62,164 nucleotides of DNA from Acidobacteriota bacterium (GTDB lineage: Bacteria > Acidobacteriota > Terriglobia > Terriglobales > Acidobacteriaceae). The stretch spans positions 1 to 62,164 of the forward strand of contig JAJZBZ010000010.1 in NCBI GenBank assembly GCA_021846275.1. The letters are read 5' to 3'. The translations under genes and the position numbers were made by a program. Each line of letters opens with the position of its first letter. The first letter of the stretch is position 1. Below, piece after piece: positions 1-9,679 of the stretch. The notes below the pieces were generated by a model. It ran no database searches, was not told where the DNA came from, and saw nothing but the letters and a program-made list of their open reading frames with translations.

Positions 1-727
1 GCTTCTTCTGCTTCTCGTGGAGCATCAACAGCGCCGCGTCGCGCTCGGCGTAGCCATCGGCCTCTGTCACCATCGCGGCGGCGATCAGCCCGTTGCGGTT
101 TTCCACCAGTGCATGGCCCAGAAACGCAAGCTTCGACTCCGTGCCATAACTCTTCTTGTACAGCCGCGCATCGCCGTCCGTGGTGGACTGGTGTGTGCTG
201 TTCGAGCGCTTCTGCCCGCGGAAATCCGTGCCATCGCTGTCGCCATCCTTCGCGCGAAAACTCTTCTGCGAGGCCCAGACATGAATCAGCGTGCCGTCCA
301 CCGTGAAATGCTCGTCGCTCATGTACTTCTTCGCCTGTCGATTCACTTCGGCAAAGAACCGCTGCGCCACATCGCTGGTCAGCAACCGGTCGCGGTTCTT
401 CGAAAACACCGCGTGGTTCCACACCGCATCGTCCATGCCCAGGCCCACAAACCAGCGAAACAGCAGGTTGTAGTCTATCTGCTCGACCAGCAACCGCTCC
501 GAGCGCACCGAGTAGAACACCTGCAACAACAGCGCCCGAAGAATGTACTCCGGCGCGATCGACGGACGGCCAGAGTCGGCATACAGCGCATCAAACTCCG
601 CGTCCAACCTCCGCAACACCACGTCCGTCAACTCGCGAACCGCACGCAACGGATGACCCTGCGGCACCCGCTGCTCCAACGACACATAACTGAACATCCC
701 GTCCTGTATCCGCTCGTCTCCACGCAT
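1..727 (-). CDS. IS5-family transposase, N-terminal part
   Basis: About 242 residues are visible from the ATG at 727; the C-terminal half is beyond the window. The protein opens MRGDERIQDGMFSYVSLEQR, continues with HPLRAVRELTD, then LLFRWFVGLGMDD and FTVDGTLIHVWAS, which are hallmark blocks of IS5-type transposases. The Asp of VDGT should be the first residue of the DDE triad. The second Asp and the Glu are not in view. The reading frame is open throughout the visible part, so this copy may be functional. The same start is seen at 62059 on the other strand. Confidence 0.85.
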   Translation of the reverse strand, partial: MRGDERIQDGMFSYVSLEQRVPQGHPLRAVRELTDVVLRRLDAEFDALYADSGRPSIAPEYILRALLLQVFYSVRSERLLVEQIDYNLLFRWFVGLGMDDAVWNHAVFSKNRDRLLTSDVAQRFFAEVNRQAKKYMSDEHFTVDGTLIHVWASQKSFRAKDGDSDGTDFRGQKRSNSTHQSTTDGDARLYKKSYGTESKLAFLGHALVENRNGLIAAAMVTEADGYAERDAALLMLHEKQKK

Positions 728-789
728 ACTCGTTAGACGCTCCACCCCTTGTGGATCGCCGCAAAATCGATGCCTATTTCAACAAGTTC
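1..789 (-). mobile_element. IS5-type insertion sequence, left copy, cut by window edge
   Basis: The outer terminus reads GAACTTGTTGAAATAGGC inward from 789. The same terminus occurs in the opposite orientation at 61997. Over the 168 bases the two copies share, I count one difference (T here, G in the other copy). A TTAA tetramer abuts the terminus at 790-793 and also abuts the other copy, which fits the TTAA/YTAR target preference known for parts of the IS5 family. The other terminus lies outside the window. The element interrupts the IS1595-type transposase that resumes at 792. Confidence 0.8.
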
Positions 790-1454
790 TTAAACGGTAT
801 GAAACGGCTTGGACGATGTTGCACCGGTTGCGCCGCGCCATGGTCCGGTCGGGACGTGATCTTCTTACCAGTCGCGTAGAAGTGGACGAATGCTATATCG
901 GCGGCCCGGAAGAGAATCTGCCAGGCAGACTGAATCTGGACAAGACGCTGGTCATAGCCGCCGTTCAGGAAGATGGAAAGAGCATCGGAAGAATCCGCAT
1001 GCGGCAGATTCCCGATGCATCGGCGGCCAGTTTGATCCCCTTTATCGAGGACTCGGTAGCTGCGGGCAGCTTGGTTCATACGGATGGCTGGCAGGGCTAT
1101 TCGCCGCTGAAGGGCAAAGGTTTCCAGCACCAGATCACCTATCTCAAAGGGAGACCGGAAGCCGCTTCGGAGTTGTTGCCGCGAGTTCATCGGGTGATCT
1201 CACTGCTGAAGCGATGGCTGATGGGAACGCATCAGGGAGCGGTAAGCCACAAGCATCTGGACTACTACCTGGATGAGTTCACCTTCCGGTTCAACCGGCG
1301 CACCTCACGCAGCCGGGGCAAGCTGTTTTATCGTTTGGCGCAACAATCTGTGGCCGTCGATCCAGTGACTCGCCATCAAATCGTTCACCCCGGCGAAGAG
1401 AAACCGACCGGGAAAACACAACCGCTTGGGGTGTGGTGAGTCAAGCGGATACCC
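790..1454 (+). mobile_element. IS1595/ISXO2-type element, 5' part lost to the IS5 insertion
   Basis: The right end is inferred from GGGTATCCGCTTGACTCACC, the reverse complement of about 1435-1454 just after the transposase stop, which resembles inverted repeats of the ISXO2 group. The matching left end is not in the window because the IS5-type element entered the transposase gene at TTAA (790-793). I see no other gene inside this remnant. Confidence 0.6.
792..1439 (+). pseudogene. IS1595-family (ISXO2-like) transposase, N-terminus missing
   Basis: The frame is open right from the IS5 boundary: RYETAWTMLHRLRRAMVRSG precedes the first in-frame ATG at 816. That segment is the conserved family motif just before the catalytic core, so the start of the gene has been cut off. 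Visible catalytic signatures are VEVDECYIGG (first Asp), HTDGWQGY (second Asp) and the C-terminal block WLMGTHQGAV...LDYYLDEFTFRFNRR. Intact members carry an N-terminal zinc-ribbon and are about 300 residues long; about 215 remain here. It cannot be functional unless supplied in trans. Confidence 0.85.
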
Positions 1455-1571
1455 ATCTTCCAGCTTTTCAACCCTGGCTTTGATTCTCGACAATTGCCAA
1501 CTCATTTGCGCCTCAAGTGTTGCGGTAGCTCACCATCGTTAGCAGCTTCAGCCTTTGCAGACTCCAAAGCC

Positions 1572-1935
1572 TCAATCCTCGCGTACAGTATATTGATCCG
1601 GCCCTGAGGCATTTCTGCACAGCCGCGTAACATACATTTTTCTGATCGAAGTAGCTTCTACTCGCTCTGGCTGTTTCTGGAAGCTGCGCAGGGTGCCGAT
1701 AGAGGTGCGTGTCAGGGCTAGTTTGTTTCTGGCCGGAGCAGCTTGGGTGACGCGCTGCTTCAGGTCGGCGTTGAGCAGTCCATCCGGGATTAATTCCGGC
1801 GAGTAACTGGGGAGATAGTAGACGGCGATCTTCGGATACTCCTCGTTGATCTACCGATCCACAGCGGCACGGTTCTGCTCATAGGCTTTTTCAGCGGTCG
1901 CTGCGGGGTGAATCCCCAGTGCTTCCGGTATTGGC
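1572..1935 (-). pseudogene. Decayed IS630-family transposase
   Basis: Pieces of an IS630-type transposase can be read on the minus strand across at least two frames. HWGFTPQRPLKK (near 1918-1885) is followed one frame over by AYEQNRAAVDR, an in-frame TAG, and INEEYPKIAVYYLPSYSPEL. It then continues with PDGLLNADLKQRV and RSFQKQPERVEATSIRKM to a TGA at 1572. In intact family members the WGFTPQ segment and the LPSYSPELNPD segment are well over 100 residues apart, so an internal deletion has joined them. One frameshift, one nonsense codon and one deletion mark it as dead. Confidence 0.75.
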
Positions 1936-1981
1936 CCACCGCGCGCGGCTGCCCGCATGCGTGGCTGCTATAGTAGCGGTC

Positions 1982-3466
1982 ATGCGAATTCGATACGGCA
2001 TTGCCGGTGTAGCTTCCCTTCTTCTTTTCACAATGGTTTCGCACGCACAGGGGCAGCCGGAACAGGCTGCTGCAACAGCGGCTGCGGCATACACGCGCGC
2101 ACACAATGCGGAGTTGACGGCGGGCTTTGAGCATCTGCTGGCGCTGCCGAATGTGGCGGCTGATCCGGTCGGGCTGCGCGCCAATGCGCAGTATCTCGTC
2201 GCTGCCTTGCAGCAGCGCGGAGCGCAGGCGCAACTCCTGTCTATTCCCGGCGCGCCGTCGGTGGTTTATGGCGAGATTCTGACGCCGGGCGCGACGCACA
2301 CGATCGTCTTCTACGCGCACTACGACGGGCAGCCGGTGACGGCTTCGGAGTGGGCGACGCCGCCGTTTCAGCCAACGCTCGAAACGGTGAACGGCGAGCC
2401 AAGAGTCTTTGCGCGCTCGGCCGGCGATGACAAGGCGGCGATCTTCGCGCAGTTGACGGCGCTCGACGCGCTTCGCGCCGCCGGGTTGAAGCCGCGCGCG
2501 AATCTGCGCTTTGTCTGGGAGGGTGAGGAAGAAGCCGGATCGCCGCATCTGGAGCAGATTCTGGACGCGCACCGCGAGCTGATCCACGGCAATATCTGGA
2601 TGATCTGCGACGGGCCGGTGGACCAGAGCGGACGGCAGACGGTGGTTTTTGGCGCGCGCGGCGACACGGGGTTGCAGATCACGGTCTACGGGCCGGAGCA
2701 TGGGCTGCACAGCGGCCACTACGGCAACTGGGCGCCGAATCCGGCGATGATGCTGGCGCAGTTGCTGGCCGGAATGGAGGACGCGGATGGTCACGTGCTG
2801 ATCCCGCATTTTTACGATGGGATTGCGCCTCTTTCGGCAATGGAAAAACAGGCGATTGCCGACGCTCCGAACAACGACGCAATGCTGCGGCAGAAGTTCT
2901 GGCTGGGGCGCACCGACGGCGACGGAAAGCGCCTGCTGGAGCTGCTCAATCTGCCTTCTCTGAATATCAACGGAATGGCTTCGGCGCAGGTGGGCGCGCG
3001 GGCGACGAATGTGGTTCCGTCGATGGCGACGGCGAACCTGGATATGCGTCTGGTAGTGGGCGAGGACTGGCGCGCGCAGCAGCAGAAGGTGATCGATTTC
3101 ATCCAGTCGCGCGGCTACTTCGTGATCGATCACGAGCCAACCGAAGCCGAGCGCACCGAGCACCCGCGCGTCGCCTGGGTGGTGCGCGAAACCAACAGCT
3201 ACAACGCCGTGCGCACGCCGATGGACCTGCCCATGGCGCAGGAGGTGATTGCTGCCGTGCGCGCGGCGCGCGGCGAGGTGGTGCTGTTGCCGACGATGGG
3301 CGGCAGCGTGCCGCTGGGCGCGATGGAGCGCGCGGCGGATACGCGCACGGTGACTGTGCCGATTGCCAACTTTGACGACAACCAGCACACGGCGAATGAG
3401 AATCTGCGATTGCAAAATCTGTGGGACGGCGTAGGCACGATGGCGGCGCTCGAGATGATGCCCTGA
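1982..3466 (+). CDS. Secreted M20-family metallopeptidase
   Basis: 494 residues. The ATG at 1982 is preferred because it puts a signal peptide (RIRYGIAGVASLLLFTMVSHAQ) at the very start; an upstream in-frame start at 1919 would precede it with unrelated residues. The zinc-site pattern of the ArgE/DapE/CPG2 family is present: YAHYDGQP near residue 111 (His and Asp ligands), SAGDDKAA near 146 (bridging Asp) and WEGEEEAGS near 179 (catalytic Glu). The C-terminal MGGSVPLGAM matches the usual end of the dimerisation/catalytic unit. It probably hydrolyses dipeptides or N-acyl amino acids in the periplasm; the substrate cannot be told from sequence. It converges with tsaD, with 20 bases between stops. 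Confidence 0.85.
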   Translation: MRIRYGIAGVASLLLFTMVSHAQGQPEQAAATAAAAYTRAHNAELTAGFEHLLALPNVAADPVGLRANAQYLVAALQQRGAQAQLLSIPGAPSVVYGEILTPGATHTIVFYAHYDGQPVTASEWATPPFQPTLETVNGEPRVFARSAGDDKAAIFAQLTALDALRAAGLKPRANLRFVWEGEEEAGSPHLEQILDAHRELIHGNIWMICDGPVDQSGRQTVVFGARGDTGLQITVYGPEHGLHSGHYGNWAPNPAMMLAQLLAGMEDADGHVLIPHFYDGIAPLSAMEKQAIADAPNNDAMLRQKFWLGRTDGDGKRLLELLNLPSLNINGMASAQVGARATNVVPSMATANLDMRLVVGEDWRAQQQKVIDFIQSRGYFVIDHEPTEAERTEHPRVAWVVRETNSYNAVRTPMDLPMAQEVIAAVRAARGEVVLLPTMGGSVPLGAMERAADTRTVTVPIANFDDNQHTANENLRLQNLWDGVGTMAALEMMP

Positions 3467-3486
3467 GCGACCACCGCCGCAGCGAT

Positions 3487-4710
3487 TCAGGCGAGCGTGA
3501 GTCGCGGGTCGGCTTCCAGATCAAGCGCGGCGAAGCGACCGGCGGCGAAGCGCGGCCAGGCAGCGGCGGCGATCATGGCGGCGTTGTCTGTCGAGAGAGC
3601 GAGCGATGGAAAAGCGACACTGAGGCCGCGCCGACTGGCTTCCTCGCGGAAGCGAAGACGCAGTTCGGAGTTGGCCGCAACGCCGCCGGTGACGAGCAGG
3701 CTGCGCGGGTCTGCTGATTCCGCAGCGGCAAAGGCGCGGTCGAGCAGGTTGTCCACGACCGAGGCCTGGAAGCTGGCAATCAGGTCGAGCGTGGGCTGGT
3801 CGCAGAGCGCGCGCACCTCGTCCACGCCGGGCCTGCGTCCGGTCGCAACGATAGCCTGCAACGCTGCTTCGCGAGCGAGTGCGGAGCTGCGCAGGCCAGT
3901 GGTTTCGACGTGGCGCAGGACGGCGGTCTTGAGTCCGGAAAAGCTGAAGAGAAAGCGCGGATCAAGCGCGGCGACGGGCGAAGTGACCGCGCCCTTGGTG
4001 CGCGGAGTCTTGCCCGCAAGATGCGGCTTGGATTTGACGCGCGTGAGCGGAAACGGAACGGCGCGCGGGTCGCCGAAGGGTGCGAGTCGGTCGATCCATG
4101 GACCGCCGGGATAGCCGAGTCCGAGCAGTTTGGCCACCTTGTCAAAGGCCTCGCCGGCGGCGTCGTCGAGCGTTCGCCCGAGCAGCGTGTAGCGCCAGAG
4201 CGCGGCATCCGGCTGATCGCCCGGCGGCTCGGCGAGAAACAGATGCGTGTGTCCGCCGGAGACGACCAGCGCAAGCGCCGGCATGGGCAGCGGCGCGGCG
4301 GATTGCTGCTTCAATTTCTGCTCCAGCAGCACGGCGTGAATGTGGCCTTCGAGATGGTTGACGGCGATGAGCGGCTTGCCGAGCGCGAAGGCAAGCGCCT
4401 TGGCATAGCTGATGCCGACGAGCAGCGCGCCGGCAAGGCCCGGTCCGTTGGTAACGGCGATGGCATCAAGATCGCCGAAGCCGACCTCGGCCTGTCGCAG
4501 CGCGGCGTGGACAATGGGTGCGATGTTGCGCAGGTGCTCGCGGCTGGCCAGTTCGGGAACGACTCCGCCCCAGTGTGCGTGCGTCGCGGTCTGGCTGGCG
4601 ACGACGGAGGCGAGCGTGCGACGACCCTCGGCGACGACGGCGGCGGCGGTCTCGTCGCAGGAGCTTTCAATGCCGAGAATGAGGCCGCGCGCGGCATCGT
4701 GCCGGGTCAT
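3487..4710 (-). CDS. tsaD: tRNA N6-threonylcarbamoyladenosine transferase
   Basis: 407 residues, ASKHA-fold. TsaD transfers the threonylcarbamoyl group to A37 of ANN-decoding tRNAs with TsaB and TsaE. Family motifs: [12 protein letters not shown] near residue 13, NHLEGHIHA near 118 (two His metal ligands), VVSGGHTHL near 149 and [10 protein letters not shown] at the end. Typical TsaD is about 340 residues. The extra length includes a stretch after HIHAVLLEQ and an insert around [19 protein letters not shown]. It is divergent from cca across 62 bases, so the two tRNA-modifying genes may share a control region. tsaB and tsaE are not in the window. Confidence 0.95.
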   Translation of the reverse strand: MTRHDAARGLILGIESSCDETAAAVVAEGRRTLASVVASQTATHAHWGGVVPELASREHLRNIAPIVHAALRQAEVGFGDLDAIAVTNGPGLAGALLVGISYAKALAFALGKPLIAVNHLEGHIHAVLLEQKLKQQSAAPLPMPALALVVSGGHTHLFLAEPPGDQPDAALWRYTLLGRTLDDAAGEAFDKVAKLLGLGYPGGPWIDRLAPFGDPRAVPFPLTRVKSKPHLAGKTPRTKGAVTSPVAALDPRFLFSFSGLKTAVLRHVETTGLRSSALAREAALQAIVATGRRPGVDEVRALCDQPTLDLIASFQASVVDNLLDRAFAAAESADPRSLLVTGGVAANSELRLRFREEASRRGLSVAFPSLALSTDNAAMIAAAAWPRFAAGRFAALDLEADPRLTLA

Positions 4711-4772
4711 GCCACCAGTCTATCGGGTTGCGGGCTTTGAGGGGAAAGCGCGTGCTCGCGTACGCTGAAGGC

Positions 4773-6155
4773 ATGGCTGGAGTCAGGCTTCCGGAGACTC
4801 GACAGGCGCGGGCGGCGACGGCGATTGCGCGGCGGTTGCATGCTGAGGGCTTTGCCGCGCTGCTGGCCGGCGGCTGCGTGCGCGACCTGCTGCTCGGTGT
4901 TGCGCCACAGGACTACGACGTGGCCACGGCGGCCGAGCCGGAGCGCGTGATGGAGATTTTTCCTCAGAGCTACGGCGTGGGCGCGCACTTCGGCGTGGTG
5001 CTCGTTGCCGATGAGATCGACGGCGAGCGCGTGGTGACCGAAGTGGCGACCTTTCGCAGCGATGGCAGCTACAGCGACGGGCGGAGGCCGGATGAAGTGC
5101 GTTATACGACGAGCGCGGCGGAGGACGCGGCGCGGCGTGACTTCACGATCAACGGATTGTTTCTGGACGTGGAGCGAGCGGCGGAAGAACGAAATCTGCG
5201 CGCGGCGGTGATGGACACAGTGGGCGGACTGGCGGATCTGGACGCGGGTCTTGTGCGTGCGATCGGCGATCCGGCGCGGCGATTTGCCGAGGATCATCTG
5301 CGGCTGCTGCGCGGGGTGCGATTTGCGGCGCGGCTTGGGTTTGACCTCGACGCGACGACACTGGCGGCAATGCGCGCAATGGCGCACATGCTCGGTCGCG
5401 TCAGCCGGGAACGTGTGCGCGACGAGCTGACGCGCATGCTGACCGAGGGCGCGGCGCGGCCTGCGTTGGAGCGAATGGATGAGACCGGGATGCTCGCCGT
5501 CGTGTTGCCGGAGGTGACGGCGATGCACGGCGTGGAGCAGCCGGCGGAGTTTCATCCCGAGGGCGATGTGTGGGAGCATACACTGCGGCTGCTGGAGCAA
5601 CTGGAGCCGGGCGTGAGCGCGACGCTTGCCTGGGGCGCGCTGCTGCATGATGCGGGCAAGCCCGCGACCTTTCGCCGAGCGCCGGATCGGATTCGCTTCG
5701 ACGGGCACGTGGAGGTCGGCGTGCGCATCGCGGAGGAGGTCGCACGGAGGCTGCGATTTTCGCGCGAGGACGCGGCGCAGATTGCCGCGCTTGTAGCCAA
5801 CCACATGCGCTTCGGCGACGTGGAGCGAATGAAGGAATCGACGCTGCGACGGTTCTTCCGGCTGGAGCGGTTTGCCGAGCATCTGGCGCTGCACCGCATG
5901 GATTGCCTGGCCGCGCACGGCAGGCTGGAACACTGGGAGTATGCGAGGCGGCGCTGGGAGTCAATGCCCGCCGAGGTGGTGCGTCCGCGGCGGCTGATCA
6001 CGGGCCGCGATCTGATTGCGGCGGGCTTTGCGCCCGGGCCGCAATTTCGCTCCGCGCTCGACGCCGTGGAAGACGCACAGATGGAGGGCGCGGTCGCGAC
6101 ACACGACGCTGCGCTGGAGCTGGCGCGACGCCGCATGAGTGAGCCGAATGGCTGA
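4773..6155 (+). CDS. cca: CCA tRNA nucleotidyltransferase with HD domain
   Basis: 460 residues. Adds or repairs the 3' CCA of tRNA. The nucleotidyltransferase head shows GGCVRDLLLG near residue 33, QDYDVAT near 46 (metal Asp pair) and RRDFTINGLFLD. A C-terminal HD-type block has LLHDAGKP, typical of bacterial class II enzymes with a phosphohydrolase domain. The ATG at 4773 is chosen because family similarity begins just after it; an in-frame start 45 bases upstream would overlap the tsaD promoter zone. The stop overlaps the start of the next gene by eight bases, indicating translational coupling. Confidence 0.9.
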   Translation: MAGVRLPETRQARAATAIARRLHAEGFAALLAGGCVRDLLLGVAPQDYDVATAAEPERVMEIFPQSYGVGAHFGVVLVADEIDGERVVTEVATFRSDGSYSDGRRPDEVRYTTSAAEDAARRDFTINGLFLDVERAAEERNLRAAVMDTVGGLADLDAGLVRAIGDPARRFAEDHLRLLRGVRFAARLGFDLDATTLAAMRAMAHMLGRVSRERVRDELTRMLTEGAARPALERMDETGMLAVVLPEVTAMHGVEQPAEFHPEGDVWEHTLRLLEQLEPGVSATLAWGALLHDAGKPATFRRAPDRIRFDGHVEVGVRIAEEVARRLRFSREDAAQIAALVANHMRFGDVERMKESTLRRFFRLERFAEHLALHRMDCLAAHGRLEHWEYARRRWESMPAEVVRPRRLITGRDLIAAGFAPGPQFRSALDAVEDAQMEGAVATHDAALELARRRMSEPNG

Positions 6156-7335
6156 GCTGCGGCGCGTGGATGCGGTGGTGATTGGCGCTGGAGCGGCGGG
6201 ACTGTTCTGCGCGGCGCGCGTGGGCGAGCGCGGACGGCGCGTGGTGCTGCTGGAGCATGGCGAAAGGCCGGGGCGAAAGATTCTGATCTCCGGCGGCGGG
6301 CGCTGCAACTTCACCAATCTGCACTGCGCGCCCGACCGATTTCTCTCCGCCAATCCGCACTTCGCGAAGTCGGCTCTGGCGCAGTTCCCGCAGCAGGATT
6401 TCATCGCGATGGTGCGCAGACGCGGGATCGCGTTCCACGAAAAAACGCTGGGGCAGCTCTTTTGCGATGGCCCGGCGCAGGCGATTCTGTCGATGCTGCT
6501 GGACGATTGCGAGCGTGGCGGAGTGGAGATTCTGCTGCGGGCGCGGGAGATTCACGTGGAGCGCATCTGGCAGGAACCGGGCCATCCTGCGGGCCGGTTT
6601 CGCGTGGCGTCGTCGCAGGGGGTCTTCGAGGCGGATGCGGTGGTAATTGCCACCGGCGGCCTGTCAATTCCAAAGCTGGGCGCGACGGGATTTGGCTACG
6701 AAGTGGCGCGGCAGTTTGGCATTCCTGTCGTTGCGCCGCGTCCGGGGCTGGTGCCGCTCACTCTCGCCGAGCCAGCGTGGACCGCGCTGGCCGGTGTCTC
6801 CGCTCCGGTCGTGGCGTGGGCGGATGGGAGCCGCTCGCGCTTTGAGGAAAAGCTGCTGGTCACGCATCGCGGCGTGAGCGGACCGGCAATCCTTCAGGCG
6901 TCTTCCTGGTGGCAGCCGGGCGGCGCGGTGCGCGTGGATTTTGCGCCCGGTGAACGGGTTTTCGCCGGGCGGGCGATGACTCGTCGCGACGAGCGCGCGC
7001 TGCGTGAGGCTCTGCGTGCACGGCTGCCGCAGAGATTGGCCGATCATCTGGCGTCGGCGTTGCGTCCGCTGCGATGGACCGACGCAGCGCTGGCCGAGGT
7101 GGAAGCGCGGCTGCATGGGTTTGCGCTGATGCCAAACGGCAGCGAGGGCTACGAAAAGGCCGAGGTCACGGTGGGCGGCGTGGATACGCGCGCGCTGAAC
7201 TCGCAGACGATGGAGGCGCGCCGTGTGCCGGGGCTTTATTTTATTGGCGAAGTGGTGGATGTAACCGGGCACCTGGGCGGATTCAATTTCCAGTGGGCGT
7301 GGTCATCGGCTGCGGCCTGCGCTCGCGCGCTGTGA
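6148..7335 (+). CDS. HI0933/BaiN-like flavoprotein oxidoreductase
   Basis: 395 residues. N-terminal Rossmann motif VVIGAGAAGLFCA binds FAD. It is followed by the family signature GRKILISGGGRCNFTN and by a C-terminal GLYFIGEVVDVTGHLGGFNFQ that closes the FAD site. This is the YhiN/HI0933 family, some of whose members reduce bile-acid intermediates, but most have no known substrate. The ATG at 6148 overlaps the cca stop; a GTG at 6139 is an alternative start. Co-transcription with cca is likely; a functional link is not evident. Confidence 0.85.
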   Translation: MAELRRVDAVVIGAGAAGLFCAARVGERGRRVVLLEHGERPGRKILISGGGRCNFTNLHCAPDRFLSANPHFAKSALAQFPQQDFIAMVRRRGIAFHEKTLGQLFCDGPAQAILSMLLDDCERGGVEILLRAREIHVERIWQEPGHPAGRFRVASSQGVFEADAVVIATGGLSIPKLGATGFGYEVARQFGIPVVAPRPGLVPLTLAEPAWTALAGVSAPVVAWADGSRSRFEEKLLVTHRGVSGPAILQASSWWQPGGAVRVDFAPGERVFAGRAMTRRDERALREALRARLPQRLADHLASALRPLRWTDAALAEVEARLHGFALMPNGSEGYEKAEVTVGGVDTRALNSQTMEARRVPGLYFIGEVVDVTGHLGGFNFQWAWSSAAACARAL

Positions 7336-7401
7336 AACAAGCGCGTGCTTCGGTCTTCGACGAGCAATGGTGCTTGCGCTCACCTTGCGAGCCATGCGCA
7401 C

Positions 7402-8121
7402 TTACCCGGCCGCGCGCAGCAGCAGGCCGGTGACGAGCGCGCCGAGCAGCGGGCCGAGGACGGGGATGGGTGCGTATGCCCAGTCGGACGCGCCCTTGCC
7501 CGCGATGGGCAACAGCGCGTGGGCCAGGCGCGGGCTGAGGTCGCGCGCGGGATTGATGGCGTAGCCGGTCGTGCCGCCCAGCGAGAGTCCGATGCTCCAG
7601 ACGATGACGCCAACCAGGAACGGCGAAAGCGTCGGCGTGCCGGCGGCAAAACTTTTTGCTCCGAGCGCGTGCGTGGTGAGCAGCAGAATGGCGGTGGCCA
7701 GCGCCTCGGCGAGCAGATTCCAGAAGGGGCTGCGAATGGCGGGCGCGGTGCAGAAGACGGCGAGCTTGGCCGCCGGGTCCGGCGTCGCGCGCCAGTGGGG
7801 AAAGTAAAAAAGCCAGACCAGCGTCGCGCCTAAAAATCCGCCCGCCATCTGCGCGGCGATGAATGGAGCAAGCGATGCGAAGTTCCGCGTTTCGATCGCA
7901 AGCGCGAGCGTGATGGCCGGGTTCAGGTGAGCGGCCGGGCTGCCAAAGGCGATGGCCGTGAGCACGCCGCAGAAGACGGCGAAGGCCCAGCCCGCTGTGA
8001 CGGCCATCCAGCCCGCGTTTTCCGCCTTGGAGCCGCGCAGCAGCACGCCGGCAACGACGCCGTCGCCGAGGAAGACCAGAACAGCGGTGCCGAGAAATTC
8101 GCCGAAGAGCGGAGTGTGCAT
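7402..8121 (-). CDS. glpF: Glycerol facilitator (aquaglyceroporin)
   Basis: 239 residues, six predicted membrane spans and two half-helices carrying HLNPAITLAL and AINPARDLSPR. The Asp after the second NPAR is the residue that separates glycerol facilitators from water-only aquaporins. Start at 8121 (MHTPLFGEFLGT) because the sequence upstream in the same frame is hydrophilic and lacks similarity. It lies 52 bases after glpK on the same strand, so a glpK-glpF transcript is likely. It moves glycerol across the inner membrane for GlpK to trap. Confidence 0.92.
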   Translation of the reverse strand: MHTPLFGEFLGTAVLVFLGDGVVAGVLLRGSKAENAGWMAVTAGWAFAVFCGVLTAIAFGSPAAHLNPAITLALAIETRNFASLAPFIAAQMAGGFLGATLVWLFYFPHWRATPDPAAKLAVFCTAPAIRSPFWNLLAEALATAILLLTTHALGAKSFAAGTPTLSPFLVGVIVWSIGLSLGGTTGYAINPARDLSPRLAHALLPIAGKGASDWAYAPIPVLGPLLGALVTGLLLRAAG

Positions 8122-8173
8122 GGAGACCTTTCTGCGATGAAAGTGAAAGCGCCAGCGGAGCGGTCGAAGTGAG

Positions 8174-9679
8174 TCAGACCGGAAGCCAGTCAAAGGAGCG
8201 CGCGATGGCTTTGTCCCATCCGCGACAAAGCCGCTCGCGCTCGTCGGCGGACATTTGCGGCGTCCAGGATTTGTCGATGCGCCAGTTCGCTGCCAGCTCG
8301 TCGAGTGAGCGATAGAAGCCCGTCGCAAGCCCGGCGGCGTAGGCCGCGCCGAGCGCCGTTGTCTCGCGCATGGCCGGGCGCAGGACTTCGCGATCCAGAA
8401 TGTCCGCCTGAAACTGCATCAGCAGCTCGTTGCCGACCATGCCACCGTCGGTGCGCAGTGCGGTGAGCGCGACGCCGGAGTCCTGTTCCATCGCGCGCAG
8501 CACGTCGCGGGTCTGGAAGGCTGTGGCTTCCAGCACGGCGCGAGCCAGATGCGCTTTGGTCGAGTAGCGCGTGAGGCCGGCGATGAGGCCGCGCGCGGCA
8601 TCCTGCCAGTAAGGCGCGTAGAGGCCGGAGAACGCGGGCACAATGTAGACGCCGCCGTTGTCGGCCACGCTTCGCGCAAGCTCTTCGATCTGGTCGCTGC
8701 GCGTGAGCAGGCCCAGATTGTCACGCAGCCACTGCACCAGCGCCCCGGCGATGGCGATGCTGCCCTCCAGCGCGTAACAGGCCGGAGCGGAGCCGAAGCG
8801 ATACGCCAGTGTGGTCAGCATTCCGTGGCGGGAAACGCGCGCCGCGCCGGTGTTCATCAGCAGGAAACAGCCCGTGCCGTAGGTGTTCTTCGCTTCGCCT
8901 GCGCGGAAACAGTTCTGTCCGACAAGCGCGGCCTGCTGATCGCCAAGAATGCCGGCGATGGGCACACCGCGAAGAGCCGTCTCGACGAGCGTTCCATACA
9001 CCTCGCTGCTGGAGCGAATCTCAGGCAGCATCGCGCGCGGAATCCGGAAGAGCGCGAGCAGGTCGGCGTCCCATTCCAGCGTGTGCAGATTCATGAGTTG
9101 CGTTCGGCTGGCGTTGGTCACGTCCGTCACATGCAGCCCCTCGCCCGCGCCGCCGGTCAGGTGCCAGACAAGAAACGAATCGATGGTGCCGAAGAGCAGG
9201 TCGCCGCGTTCCGCCTCGTCGCGCGCACCGTGGACGTGATCGAGAATCCACTGGAGCTTGAGCGCGCTGAAGTAGGTGCTGAGCGGCAGGCCGGTGAGCG
9301 CGCGCAGACGATCCTGCCCGCCGTCAGCGGAGTAGCGCGTGACCGCCTCGGCGGTGCGCGTATCCTGCCAGACGATGGCGTTCGCCACGGGCGCGCCGGT
9401 GTGGCGATTCCAGACGACGGTGGTCTCGCGCTGGTTGGTGATGCCAACAGCGGCAATCTGGCCCGCGTCCAGTCCGCTGCGGGAAACGGCTTCGTCGATC
9501 ACGGAGCGCGTGCGGGCCAGAATCTCCATCGCATCGTGCTCGACCCAGCCCGGCCGCGGATAGATCTGGCGATGCTCCTGCTGCGCGCTGGCGACAATGT
9601 GCCCTGCTCGGTCGAGAATGAGAAACCGCGTGCTGGTGGTGCCTTGGTCAAGCGCGCCGAGATAGGATGGTTCTGACAT
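8174..9679 (-). CDS. glpK: Glycerol kinase
   Basis: 501 residues, FGGY family. Converts glycerol and ATP to glycerol 3-phosphate. N-terminal [17 protein letters not shown] is the phosphate-binding motif; [21 protein letters not shown] and [10 protein letters not shown] are classic glycerol-kinase blocks. [12 protein letters not shown] and [20 protein letters not shown] follow in the ATPase and hinge regions. The ATG at 9679 begins MSEPSYLG; an upstream in-frame ATG would extend it into the shared promoter. Together with glpF and the divergent glpD it forms a complete glycerol-use block. Confidence 0.95.
   Translation of the reverse strand: MSEPSYLGALDQGTTSTRFLILDRAGHIVASAQQEHRQIYPRPGWVEHDAMEILARTRSVIDEAVSRSGLDAGQIAAVGITNQRETTVVWNRHTGAPVANAIVWQDTRTAEAVTRYSADGGQDRLRALTGLPLSTYFSALKLQWILDHVHGARDEAERGDLLFGTIDSFLVWHLTGGAGEGLHVTDVTNASRTQLMNLHTLEWDADLLALFRIPRAMLPEIRSSSEVYGTLVETALRGVPIAGILGDQQAALVGQNCFRAGEAKNTYGTGCFLLMNTGAARVSRHGMLTTLAYRFGSAPACYALEGSIAIAGALVQWLRDNLGLLTRSDQIEELARSVADNGGVYIVPAFSGLYAPYWQDAARGLIAGLTRYSTKAHLARAVLEATAFQTRDVLRAMEQDSGVALTALRTDGGMVGNELLMQFQADILDREVLRPAMRETTALGAAYAAGLATGFYRSLDELAANWRIDKSWTPQMSADERERLCRGWDKAIARSFDWLPV

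Noticed and set aside
1502-1633. Possible 43-residue gene on the minus strand followed by an overlapping start (ATGA)
   Set aside because: It lies mostly within the IS630 relic in another frame; the downstream reading runs into the IS1595 end. No ribosome site or similarity seen.
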